A stretch of DNA of 64,000 nucleotides. It comes from Alphaproteobacteria bacterium. Lineage in GTDB: Bacteria > Pseudomonadota > Alphaproteobacteria > Caulobacterales > Caulobacteraceae. Positions 43,478-51,461 of the stretch are shown here, piece by piece. The stretch lies in assembly GCA_018820205.1 (NCBI GenBank), contig JAHJOK010000020.1, positions 1 through 64,000 of the forward strand, written 5' to 3'. The position numbers were made by a program, and so were the translations under genes. Position 1 is the stretch's first letter, and every line of letters starts with the position of its first letter. The notes under the pieces are model-generated. The model was not told the origin of the DNA. It was given only the letters and a program-made list of their open reading frames with translations, and ran no database searches.

Positions 43478-45301
43478 TTAGTCGTCGTCGCCGTCCGGTT
43501 CATCCGGGATGGCCGGCATCTCCACCGAAGGCGCGAGGGTCTTGATCTCGCCGACCACGGCGCCGGGGAAGGCCTCCAGCACGGCCTTGACGAAGGGATC
43601 GGCCTCGACACCGGCGCGGATGGCGGCGGTGGCCTTCTTCTCCTGTTCGATCAGGGTCTCGCCGCCGCCCTGGCCGTTGGCGACCACGAACCACTGGCGG
43701 CCGGTCCAGTCCTTCAGCCGCGACGACAGGCGGGTGGCCAGGTTGGCGGGCGCGCCGTCGACCGGCTCGTAGGTCAGGGCGCCGGGCTTGAACGACACCG
43801 GGCGGACATAACGCTGCACATCCATCTGCAGGGCGATCTCGCGCTTCTCGCCGATCAGGGCGACGACGGCCTCGAAGGTCTGTGGATCGGGCAGCGAGGG
43901 CGCCGCCATCGGACGGGCAGCCAGTTGAGCCGAGGCGCCGCCGCCTCCCCCGCCGCCGCCACGCGGCGCGCCCGAGCCGCCGCCGAGCGGTTCGCCGCCT
44001 TGCAGTTTCTTCAGCGCCTCTTCAGGCCCGGGCAGGTCGGCGGCGTAGGCCAGGCGGACAATGGCCATCTCGACCGCATCGGCCGGGTTGGGCGCGCGCC
44101 GCACCTCGTCCAGCGCCTTCAGCAGCATCGACCAGGTGCGCGACAGGGTTCCGGCCGACACCTGCGACCCCATGGCCGCCAGACGTTGGGCCTGATCGTT
44201 GGGCAGGCGCGTCGCGTTCGGCCCCAGCATCTTGGCCACCGACGCCGCGTGACAGTGTTCCAGAAGGTCGTTGGTCACCTGAACCGGATCGGCGCCGTAG
44301 CCATACAGGGTGCGAAACGTCTCGATGGCCTCGGGCGTGCGGCCGGCCATGATCTGTTCGAACAGGGCGATGGTCTGGGACCGGTCCGCCAGACCCAGCA
44401 TGTCGCGGACGATCTCGGTGGCGACCGGCTCGCCCTTTTCGCCCTGGACCAGGGCCTGATCCAGCAGCGACAGGCCGTCGCGGACCGACCCCTCGGCGGC
44501 GCGGGCGATCAGGGCCAGGGCGTCGTCCTCGACCTTCATCCCCTCCTTGCCGGCGATGCGGGCCAGGTGTTCGACCAGGATTTCCGGCTCGACGCGGCGC
44601 AGGTCGAACCGCTGGCAGCGCGACAGAATGGTCACCGGCACCTTGCGGATCTCGGTGGTGGCAAAGATGAATTTGGCGTGGGGCGGCGGTTCCTCCAGCG
44701 TCTTCAACAGGGCGTTGAAGGCCTGGTTCGACAGCATGTGCACCTCGTCCAGCACATAGACTTTATAGCGGGCCTCGACCGGTCCGTAGCGGACGCTTTC
44801 CAGGATGTCGCGGATGTCGTTGACGCCGGTGTGGGACGCGGCGTCCATCTCCATCACGTCCATATGCTGGCCGGCCATGATCGCCGCGTCGTGACGGCCA
44901 TGGGCGGTCAGTTCCAGCGACGGCTTGTCGATGACGTCGGTCTGGTTGTTCAGGGCGCGGGCCAGCAGGCGGGCCGTCGTGGTCTTGCCGACCCCCCGGA
45001 CGCCCGTCAGCATGAAGGCGTGGGCGATCCGGCCGCTGGAGAAGGCGTTGGTCAGGGTGCGGACCATGGCCTCCTGGCCGATCAGGTCCTCGAAGGTCTT
45101 GGGCCGGTATTTGCGGGCCAGGACCGTATAGGCCTCGCCCTCGCCTTCGGTCGGGGCCGGCGCGGCGACCGGGACGGGGTCAGCCTCGGGTTCGGGCGCG
45201 GCGGCGGGCGCGCCGAACATGTCGTCGGTGTTCTCGTCCCTCTCGGGCGCGTCGTCCTCCGCCCAGGGCGGGTCGCCGGAATCAAGGTCGACGTCGGTCA
45301 T
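43478..45301 (-). CDS. dnaX: DNA polymerase III subunits gamma and tau
   Basis: A 607-aa DnaX, clamp-loader ATPase. An acidic leader of about 60 residues precedes YTVLARKYRPKTFEDLIGQE, the P-loop GVRGVGKTTT, Walker B VYVLDEVHML and the sensor-1 FIFATTEIRKVP; the C-terminal tau region binds polymerase and DnaB. The four-cysteine zinc module usually found between the P-loop and MDVMEMDAAS is absent; the corresponding stretch (NNQTDVIDKPSLELTAHGRH) has no Cys. I believe this occurs in other Caulobacterales, but this is from memory. A Gly-rich segment (GGGSGAPRGGGGGGGG) separates the ATPase part from tau. Confidence 0.95.
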   Translation of the reverse strand: MTDVDLDSGDPPWAEDDAPERDENTDDMFGAPAAAPEPEADPVPVAAPAPTEGEGEAYTVLARKYRPKTFEDLIGQEAMVRTLTNAFSSGRIAHAFMLTGVRGVGKTTTARLLARALNNQTDVIDKPSLELTAHGRHDAAIMAGQHMDVMEMDAASHTGVNDIRDILESVRYGPVEARYKVYVLDEVHMLSNQAFNALLKTLEEPPPHAKFIFATTEIRKVPVTILSRCQRFDLRRVEPEILVEHLARIAGKEGMKVEDDALALIARAAEGSVRDGLSLLDQALVQGEKGEPVATEIVRDMLGLADRSQTIALFEQIMAGRTPEAIETFRTLYGYGADPVQVTNDLLEHCHAASVAKMLGPNATRLPNDQAQRLAAMGSQVSAGTLSRTWSMLLKALDEVRRAPNPADAVEMAIVRLAYAADLPGPEEALKKLQGGEPLGGGSGAPRGGGGGGGGASAQLAARPMAAPSLPDPQTFEAVVALIGEKREIALQMDVQRYVRPVSFKPGALTYEPVDGAPANLATRLSSRLKDWTGRQWFVVANGQGGGETLIEQEKKATAAIRAGVEADPFVKAVLEAFPGAVVGEIKTLAPSVEMPAIPDEPDGDDD

Positions 45302-45380
45302 GCAATGAACCTACCGCGAACGCCCCCGTCGATGCGAGCCGGAAGACGCTCTATCCACCGGCCGGGAACGGACGGCGCCG

Positions 45381-46484
45381 TCAGGTCGCGGCGAATTCGC
45401 TGAGCGCGTCGATGACGGCGCGGTTCTGATCCTCGGTGCCGACGGTGATGCGAAGGCCGTTGTGGATGCTGTAGCCGCCGACCGGTCGGACGATGATCCC
45501 CTTGGAGTTCAGGTATTCGTTGGCGGCGGAGGCGGGGCGTTTCTCGTCCGGGAACAGGACCAGCACGAAATTGCCGACGCTGGGCAGGACCTCGAAGCCG
45601 AAGCCGCGAATGGCCTGGGTCAGGCGCGGCCGCCAGGTCTGGACCAGTTCGCGCGAGGCCTTCTGGTGGGCTTCGTCCGACAGGGCGGCCGTGGCGGCGT
45701 CGAGCCCCGCGACCGAGACGTTGAACGGCAGGCGGATACGGTCGACCGCCTCGGCCACCGCCAGCGGGGCGTAGCCGAAGCCGATGCGCAGGCCGCCCAG
45801 GCCGTGAATCTTGGAGAAGGTGCGGGTGACGACGATGTTGGCGGCGTCGCGGGCCAGGGGGAAGCTGGTCTCCCAGTCCGGTTCGGCCACGAACTCGGCA
45901 TAGGCCTCGTCGATCACCAGCAGGACCGTCGACGGCAGGGCGTCGTGCAGGCGGCGGATTTCCTCGGCGGTGTTGTAGCTGCCGGTCGGGTTCGAAGGGC
46001 TGGAGACGTAGACGATCCGGGTGCGGTCATCGACCTGTTCCAGCAGGGCGTCGACCTCGGCCTTGTAGCCGGGCTCGGGGGCCAGCTTGACCTGGGCCTG
46101 GCAGCCCAGGGCGCTGATGCGGTAGGCCAGGAAGCCGTACTGGCCGGTGACGATGTTGTCGCCCGGGGTCAGATAGGCCTGGTTCAGCAGGGCGAAGACC
46201 TCATCCGAGCCATTGCCGAAGATCAGGCGATCCTCCTCCAGACCGTGGTGCTCGGCGACGGCGGCGCGCAGTTTCGAGGCGCGACCGTCCGGATAGATGT
46301 GGATGTTCCGGATCGCCGCCTCATAGGCCGCCCGGGCCTTTTCGCCGGCGCCGAGAGCATTCTCGTTGGACGACAGCTTCATCGGCTCGGCCACGCCGGC
46401 GATGGCCGACTTGCCGCCGACATAGGGGGCGATGTCGAGGATGCCGGGCTTGGGCGCGGGGCCGGTCATGGCGTCGTCGGTCAT
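45381..46484 (-). CDS. hisC: Histidinol-phosphate aminotransferase
   Basis: A 367-aa fold-type I PLP aminotransferase of the HisC group: YVGGKS near the start, substrate-binding NENALGAGEKA, YVSSPSNPTG with the conserved Asn, DEAYAEF, and the PLP lysine in RTFSKIHGLGGLRIGFGY. It converts imidazole-acetol phosphate to histidinol phosphate, and such enzymes also transaminate aromatic precursors. The neighbour is a chorismate-mutase-like gene, so an aromatic aminotransferase role is possible as well. Confidence 0.92.
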   Translation of the reverse strand: MTDDAMTGPAPKPGILDIAPYVGGKSAIAGVAEPMKLSSNENALGAGEKARAAYEAAIRNIHIYPDGRASKLRAAVAEHHGLEEDRLIFGNGSDEVFALLNQAYLTPGDNIVTGQYGFLAYRISALGCQAQVKLAPEPGYKAEVDALLEQVDDRTRIVYVSSPSNPTGSYNTAEEIRRLHDALPSTVLLVIDEAYAEFVAEPDWETSFPLARDAANIVVTRTFSKIHGLGGLRIGFGYAPLAVAEAVDRIRLPFNVSVAGLDAATAALSDEAHQKASRELVQTWRPRLTQAIRGFGFEVLPSVGNFVLVLFPDEKRPASAANEYLNSKGIIVRPVGGYSIHNGLRITVGTEDQNRAVIDALSEFAAT

Positions 46485-46518
46485 GGGGCGGGGATCCTTG
46501 CGGGAAAACGGGGCGGCG

Positions 46519-47226
46519 TCAGAACTGGGGGGCGGAGCCGATCACGCCGGTCAGGGAACCGGGGGCATCGTCCAGCCGCCCGTCTTCCGCCTGCACATAG
46601 CCCGCCAGCATCATCAGCTTCAAGCCGCCCGTCGCCGCGAGCGACGTGGCCATGAAGCCGCAGGCCGAAAGGGCCTCGACGATCCGGTCGTCGGGCAGGC
46701 TGGAATCGGTGACCCAGAAGGTGCGGTCCCAGCCCGTCGGGCCGGTCGGCGCGGCGGCGACCATCAGCGCGGAAGGGAGGCCCCGGCCGTCGTCGGGCAG
46801 GGCGGCGACGACCCGAAGCCCGGGCCGGGCCAACAGCTTCCCCCACCAGGGTCGCCCGGTCGCGACATCGATCAGGGCGTGCGCGCCGGCCTCGGCCTCG
46901 GCCAAGGCGGCCTCGGCATCCGCGACGGCGCGGACCGACAGCCCGTACCGGTCGGCGGCCAGCAGTCGGGCGGCCGGGCCGGCGGCGACGCGGGGCGGCC
47001 CGTTGCGGGCCTCGATCCGACCCCACAAGGCCCGCAGCATGGCGGCCTGATGGACGTCGTCGGCCTCGTCCAGCAAGGCGCGCAGCGCCAGGGCGGACGC
47101 GTCGGGCGAGGTCTCCGCCTCCGACGCCAGCCGCGCCGTCAGCGCCTCGATCAAGGCCTGGTCCAGCACCAGCCGGTCGGTGTCGATCCGGGGTTCCTGC
47201 AGCAGGGCGCCGTGTTTTCTGGCCAT
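46519..47226 (-). CDS. Chorismate mutase-like protein
   Basis: A 235-aa protein whose N-terminal helices (RLVLDQALIEALTARLASE..., AMLRALWGRIEARNG) follow the AroQ chorismate mutase pattern and whose C-terminal part (ALIDVATGRPWWGKLLARPGLRVVAAL) matches the periplasmic-binding-like extension of the alphaproteobacterial form found beside hisC. It would convert chorismate to prephenate in phenylalanine/tyrosine synthesis. Some catalytic AroQ residues are not obvious, so a regulatory or degenerate form cannot be excluded. Confidence 0.6.
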   Translation of the reverse strand: MARKHGALLQEPRIDTDRLVLDQALIEALTARLASEAETSPDASALALRALLDEADDVHQAAMLRALWGRIEARNGPPRVAAGPAARLLAADRYGLSVRAVADAEAALAEAEAGAHALIDVATGRPWWGKLLARPGLRVVAALPDDGRGLPSALMVAAAPTGPTGWDRTFWVTDSSLPDDRIVEALSACGFMATSLAATGGLKLMMLAGYVQAEDGRLDDAPGSLTGVIGSAPQF

Positions 47227-47241
47227 CGGGACCGCGCCCCT

Positions 47242-48294
47242 TCAGAACAGCTTGGGCGCCGGGGCCAGGGGGAATGGCCCCAGGAAGGTCCGGCCGTCGC
47301 GGAACACCAGGGCCAGCGATACGTCGTCCCCGCCCCCGCCGGTGACGGCGCTGGCCGCCGCCGCCCCGGCCGCGCCCGCCTGGTTGACCGCGCCCGACCG
47401 GGTCCGCGCCAGACCCGCGATGGCCGCCATCGGCTTTTCGGCCCGCAGCGACACCGTCCCGGTCAGACGGCCGTCCGGCGTCGCCGACAGAGCCGGACTG
47501 GACAGGGTCGCGCGACTGTCGCCGGCCGACAGTTCGCCGCGCACGGTCGTGAACCGACCGCCCGCCCGCGTCCAGGCGGCGAAGACCCCGGCCGCGTCGG
47601 CGCCCTGGAGCTGATCCGCGTCTTCGATCACCGTCTCGATCTGGGCTGTCAGCTTGCCGTTTCGCGTCATGCCCTGCACGGGCCCGTTGGGCCGGCCCTC
47701 CGCATCGATCAGGCGGAACAGCACATCCACGCTGTCCTCCGCGCCCGTCCCGGCCGGCGCCAGATGGGGCCGCAGATAGAGTTCGACACGCCCGGCCCGG
47801 GAGATGGGGAAGACCTCCGCGCCGCGATGGGAGATGAATACGGGCTCGACCAACTCGATCGCGACATTGGGCCAGCGCTGGGTCAGGCCGTGGACGCTGG
47901 CCCGGATGACATCCCCGTTCACCGCGACCTTGCCCTTGCCGGAGCGGGTCAGGACCAGGCCGTCATCGGCGATCAGCACCCATTTGTCCGGGTTCCAGGC
48001 ATTGGCTTCCGCGGCCAGGTCGGGGGCCGCGAGCGCATGACCCGACGGCGCGGTGACCGAGACGTTTTCGGCCCCGACCCGCACGCGGAACGGCCAGCCG
48101 GAGATGGTCCTGCCGGTATAGGCCACATCCCAGCCCGAAGCCCGCATGGCCTCGACCCGAACGTCCAGTTGATCGCGAACCTGACCGGCCAGCACGAACC
48201 ACCAGATGGACCAGGCGATCAGGGCGATCAGGAACAGGCCGATCGGGGCGAACAGGCCGGAGCGTTTGTGGCGGATCGGGGATGCGTCGGTCAT
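47242..48294 (-). CDS. DUF2125 protein, membrane-anchored
   Basis: A 350-aa protein with a single N-terminal membrane anchor (LFAPIGLFLIALIAWSIWWFVLA) and a large periplasmic beta-rich domain of the DUF2125 type (SGWDVAYTGRTISGWPFRVRV). Function unknown. I chose ATG 48294 because it places the anchor close to the start. It overlaps no gene and precedes the chorismate-mutase-like gene on the same strand. Confidence 0.8.
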   Translation of the reverse strand: MTDASPIRHKRSGLFAPIGLFLIALIAWSIWWFVLAGQVRDQLDVRVEAMRASGWDVAYTGRTISGWPFRVRVGAENVSVTAPSGHALAAPDLAAEANAWNPDKWVLIADDGLVLTRSGKGKVAVNGDVIRASVHGLTQRWPNVAIELVEPVFISHRGAEVFPISRAGRVELYLRPHLAPAGTGAEDSVDVLFRLIDAEGRPNGPVQGMTRNGKLTAQIETVIEDADQLQGADAAGVFAAWTRAGGRFTTVRGELSAGDSRATLSSPALSATPDGRLTGTVSLRAEKPMAAIAGLARTRSGAVNQAGAAGAAAASAVTGGGGDDVSLALVFRDGRTFLGPFPLAPAPKLF

Positions 48295-48517
48295 TGCAGC
48301 CTTTGGCGCGGCGAAGGGTGAGGCGTCCGGAACGTCTGAATCGCCAACTCGGAGCAAAAAGAGGGTCTGGATCGTCTGGATCGTCTGAAATCCGGCGCGT
48401 GGCGCGACCGGGCAGCGTCACCATATGGGACCGGCGAGCCGGGGCGACAAGCGGAACGGGGCGAGGACGAGGCGACGGGCGAAGTGACCGTCAGGCGTGT
48501 TCTCCATGGCTCGACCC
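48295..48517. other. Intergenic region with a tandem 9-bp repeat
   Basis: Short gap of 223 bp. The unit GTCTGGATC occurs twice in tandem at about 48365-48382, followed by a partial third copy. No other feature is seen. Confidence 0.5.
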
Positions 48518-51403
48518 TCAGACCTCGACCTTCGACCCCAGAAACACCCGCGTCAGCTCGATCGCCTCGACCAGGCTCATGCGCTGGACCTCGGCGCCGG
48601 GCGGCAGGGCGGCGAACAGGCGGGTCGGGGTGGCGGCGTCCAGCATGACGAAAACGCCCTTGTCGTCGCCGCGCCGGATCAATCGACCGAAGGCCTGGGC
48701 GATACGGGCGCGGGCCAGGGCGTCGTCATAACCCCGCCCCTTGTCTGAAATGCCGCCGAATTTCTCGCGCCGCGCCTTGTGCAGCAGATCCGGGCGCGGC
48801 CAGGGTACGCGGTCGAAGGCCAGCAGCCGCAGCGACCGCCCGGGCACATCGACGCCGTCGCGCACCGCATCGGTGCCCAGCAAACAGCTGTCCTGTTCGG
48901 CGCGGAAGATGTCGACCAGAGCCCCCACTTCCAGCGGATCGACGTGCTGGGCGTAGAGCGGGATCTGGGCCTTGGCCAGATCGGGGCCGAGGCGTTCGTA
49001 AACCGCTTTCAATCGGCGGATGGCGGTGAAAAGACCGAGGCCCCCACCGCCGGCCGCCAGGAACAGTTCGCGCATCGCCGCCGCCGTCTGGCGCGGGTCG
49101 TCCTTGGCCACGTCCTGCACGACGATGACGCGGCTGTTGGCGGCATAGTCGAACGGGCTCTCGACCTTCAGCGTGCGGGCCGGTTCGATCAGACGGGCGG
49201 CCCCGGTGCGCATCCGGGCCATGCCGAACAGGTCGCCGCCGGCGGCCTCGGCGATCGGATCGGACAAGGTGGCGGAGGTCACCAGCACGCCGTGGCTGGG
49301 CAGGATGACGGCGGCCTCCAGCGGCACGGTCGGGTCGATCCAGTGGCGACGGAGGGCCACGTCGTGGATACGGCCGAACGCCGTCTCGACCGACAGCCAG
49401 TCGACGAAATCGGGATCGGGTTCATCGCCGCCGTCCTGAAGCGCCGCCAGCATCGAGCGCCATCCGGGCAGGGTCATGCGGGCGCGACGGTCGAGGCCGC
49501 GCAACGCCCCTTCGATCCGGGCGCGGGACGATCCGTCCAGCTCGGCCGCCTCGTCGTCGAGGATGTCCTCCAGATGGCGGGCCAGGGCCAGAAGCGGCGC
49601 CTCGACGGCGGCGATTGCGGCGGCGGCTGCGCGGGCGGTTTCCAGCAGGGGCTCGGTTGCGGGGCGCACGGCGCATTCCGTGCCGAACTCCGACGACCCG
49701 GAAGAGGCCGCTTCCGACGTCCGCGCACGAATCTGTTCCAGCGCGGCCATAAGAAACTGTTCGATCGGCCCGACCGGATTGACCTCTCCCGAAGGCGGCG
49801 CGATCCGGCCCGATATGCCTTCACCGGGCAGGGCGGCGGCGGCCCGGATCGCGTCCTGCAAGGCCTTCAACGCCGCGTCATTGTCGGCGCACAGGTCGCC
49901 CAGTCTCTGTTCCAGACCCCGGCCGCGACGGCCGCGTCCCTCCGGCCCCCGGATCCAGCGGCGCAGCTCGGCCGCCTCCTGACCGGACAGGCAGGCGGAG
50001 AAGGCGCTGTCGGCCGCATCGAACAGGTGGTGGCCCTCGTCGAAGACGATGCGTTTCAGGGCGGCGGTCTCTCCGTCCTGTTTCAGCCCGCGCGCCGAGC
50101 GGGCGCCGTCGAAGGCGGCCTGGGTCATGACCAAGGCATGGTTGGCGACGACGAGGTCGGCGCGGCGGCTGGCGCGGATGGTCTTCTCGACGAAACAGGT
50201 GCGGTAGTGGGGGCAGGCCGCGTGGACGCATTCGCCGCGCCGGTCGACGAGATTGCCCGCGCTGGCCTGTTGTGCGGTCGGCGTGGCGAACAGGCCCGGC
50301 AGCCAGCCGGGGAAGTCGCCGCCGGTCATGTCGCCGTCGCGGGTGTGCATGGCCCAGCGGCTGGTCAAGGCCAGGCCGATCAGGTCGCCGTTCCCCAACT
50401 GGGCCGCCTGGACCATGTCCTGAAGGTTCAGAAGGCACAGATAATTCTCGCGGCCCTTTCGGACCACGGTCTTGCGTTTGCGCTCGACCGGATCGGGCCA
50501 CAGGGCGGCGCTCTCACGGTCGATCTGGCGTTGCAACGCGCGTGTGTAGGTGGACACCCAGGCGGCGCCCTGATTGCGCTCGGCCCACAGGGACGCGGGG
50601 GCCAGATAGCCCAGGGTCTTGCCGGTGCCGGTGCCCGCCTCGGCCAACAGCATGCGGGGCTTGCCCTCCTCGTTCCTGGGCGAGAAGGCGTAGGCGGCCT
50701 CGGCCGCATAGTCGGACTGGGTCGGGCGGGTTTCGTCCAGGCCCGACGCCTGCAGCAGTTTCTCCAGCCGGATGCGGGCGGATTCGGAATCGACGGCGGC
50801 CGATCCGGCCTCCCCGCGCGGCGCCTCGTCCTCCCATTCCGCCAGCCGCGACCAGGCGTCGAGGCCCGAGCCGCGATACTGGCGCTGGCGCAGCGGCCCG
50901 CCCTGAAGCGCGCCAGACACCCGCCAGGCCCAGGACCAGCCGGCGCGGCCCAGGGTCTCGGCCAGGGTGAAGGCGTCCTCGCGATGAGGGTAGGCGGGGT
51001 CGGCGAGTTCCTTCAGCAGGACGGCGGCGGCGTCTCGGAGCGCGGCGGCCTGCGCCTCCGCCCCCTTGGGTTCGGCCATGCCCAGCGCCAGGGCCAGGCC
51101 GCTCGGCGACGGGGCGCAGAAGGTTGCCGGCCGCACGAAGGCCCACAGCTCCAGCACGTCCAGCAGGTCGTTCGATCGCGGCGGCGCCGACAGCCCCAGC
51201 CGCCGCGCCGTCAGGCTGGCGTGGGCCACCATGACGGCGCCGGTGGTGAACACCCCCTCGGCTGCACCCCGCCCGATCTTCCTCGCCCCCTCGTCATCGC
51301 AGATCGCCCCCGCACCCGGCGGCACGGCCAGCGCAGGCGGCAGGACCAGCCACGGCTCGGCGCCGGTCAGGCGGCTATTCGCGATGACGGATTCGTCGGA
51401 CAC
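48518..51403 (-). CDS. DinG/XPD-type iron-sulfur DNA helicase
   Basis: A 961-aa superfamily-2 helicase. Motif I is AEAGTGTGKTLGYLAP (about 250-265). Cysteines in ENYLCLL (about 325) and CVHAACPHYRTC (about 390-401) form the likely 4Fe-4S site. Then come DEGH (VFDEGHHL) and, near the end, DGVDVPGRSLRLLAFDRVPWPRP and QAFGRLIRR. DinG-type helicases unwind DNA 5' to 3' and clear R-loops or damaged forks. It is longer than E. coli DinG owing to an N-terminal extension of about 200 residues. It is transcribed divergently from the ligase-associated helicase. Confidence 0.9.
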   Translation of the reverse strand: MSDESVIANSRLTGAEPWLVLPPALAVPPGAGAICDDEGARKIGRGAAEGVFTTGAVMVAHASLTARRLGLSAPPRSNDLLDVLELWAFVRPATFCAPSPSGLALALGMAEPKGAEAQAAALRDAAAVLLKELADPAYPHREDAFTLAETLGRAGWSWAWRVSGALQGGPLRQRQYRGSGLDAWSRLAEWEDEAPRGEAGSAAVDSESARIRLEKLLQASGLDETRPTQSDYAAEAAYAFSPRNEEGKPRMLLAEAGTGTGKTLGYLAPASLWAERNQGAAWVSTYTRALQRQIDRESAALWPDPVERKRKTVVRKGRENYLCLLNLQDMVQAAQLGNGDLIGLALTSRWAMHTRDGDMTGGDFPGWLPGLFATPTAQQASAGNLVDRRGECVHAACPHYRTCFVEKTIRASRRADLVVANHALVMTQAAFDGARSARGLKQDGETAALKRIVFDEGHHLFDAADSAFSACLSGQEAAELRRWIRGPEGRGRRGRGLEQRLGDLCADNDAALKALQDAIRAAAALPGEGISGRIAPPSGEVNPVGPIEQFLMAALEQIRARTSEAASSGSSEFGTECAVRPATEPLLETARAAAAAIAAVEAPLLALARHLEDILDDEAAELDGSSRARIEGALRGLDRRARMTLPGWRSMLAALQDGGDEPDPDFVDWLSVETAFGRIHDVALRRHWIDPTVPLEAAVILPSHGVLVTSATLSDPIAEAAGGDLFGMARMRTGAARLIEPARTLKVESPFDYAANSRVIVVQDVAKDDPRQTAAAMRELFLAAGGGGLGLFTAIRRLKAVYERLGPDLAKAQIPLYAQHVDPLEVGALVDIFRAEQDSCLLGTDAVRDGVDVPGRSLRLLAFDRVPWPRPDLLHKARREKFGGISDKGRGYDDALARARIAQAFGRLIRRGDDKGVFVMLDAATPTRLFAALPPGAEVQRMSLVEAIELTRVFLGSKVEV

Positions 51404-51461
51404 GTCAGATAGATAGCGACGAACGGGATGAAACGGAACGGGAACATGCTATATCCTGTCC

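Noticed and set aside
46432..48321. Long plus-strand frame across the chorismate-mutase-like and DUF2125 genes
   Set aside because: It spans two genuine minus-strand genes and has a low-complexity translation.
48779..51412. 877-codon open frame antisense to the DinG-type gene
   Set aside because: Glycine/arginine/glutamine-rich composition without motifs, typical of antisense frames in GC-rich DNA; the DinG-type frame has all helicase motifs.
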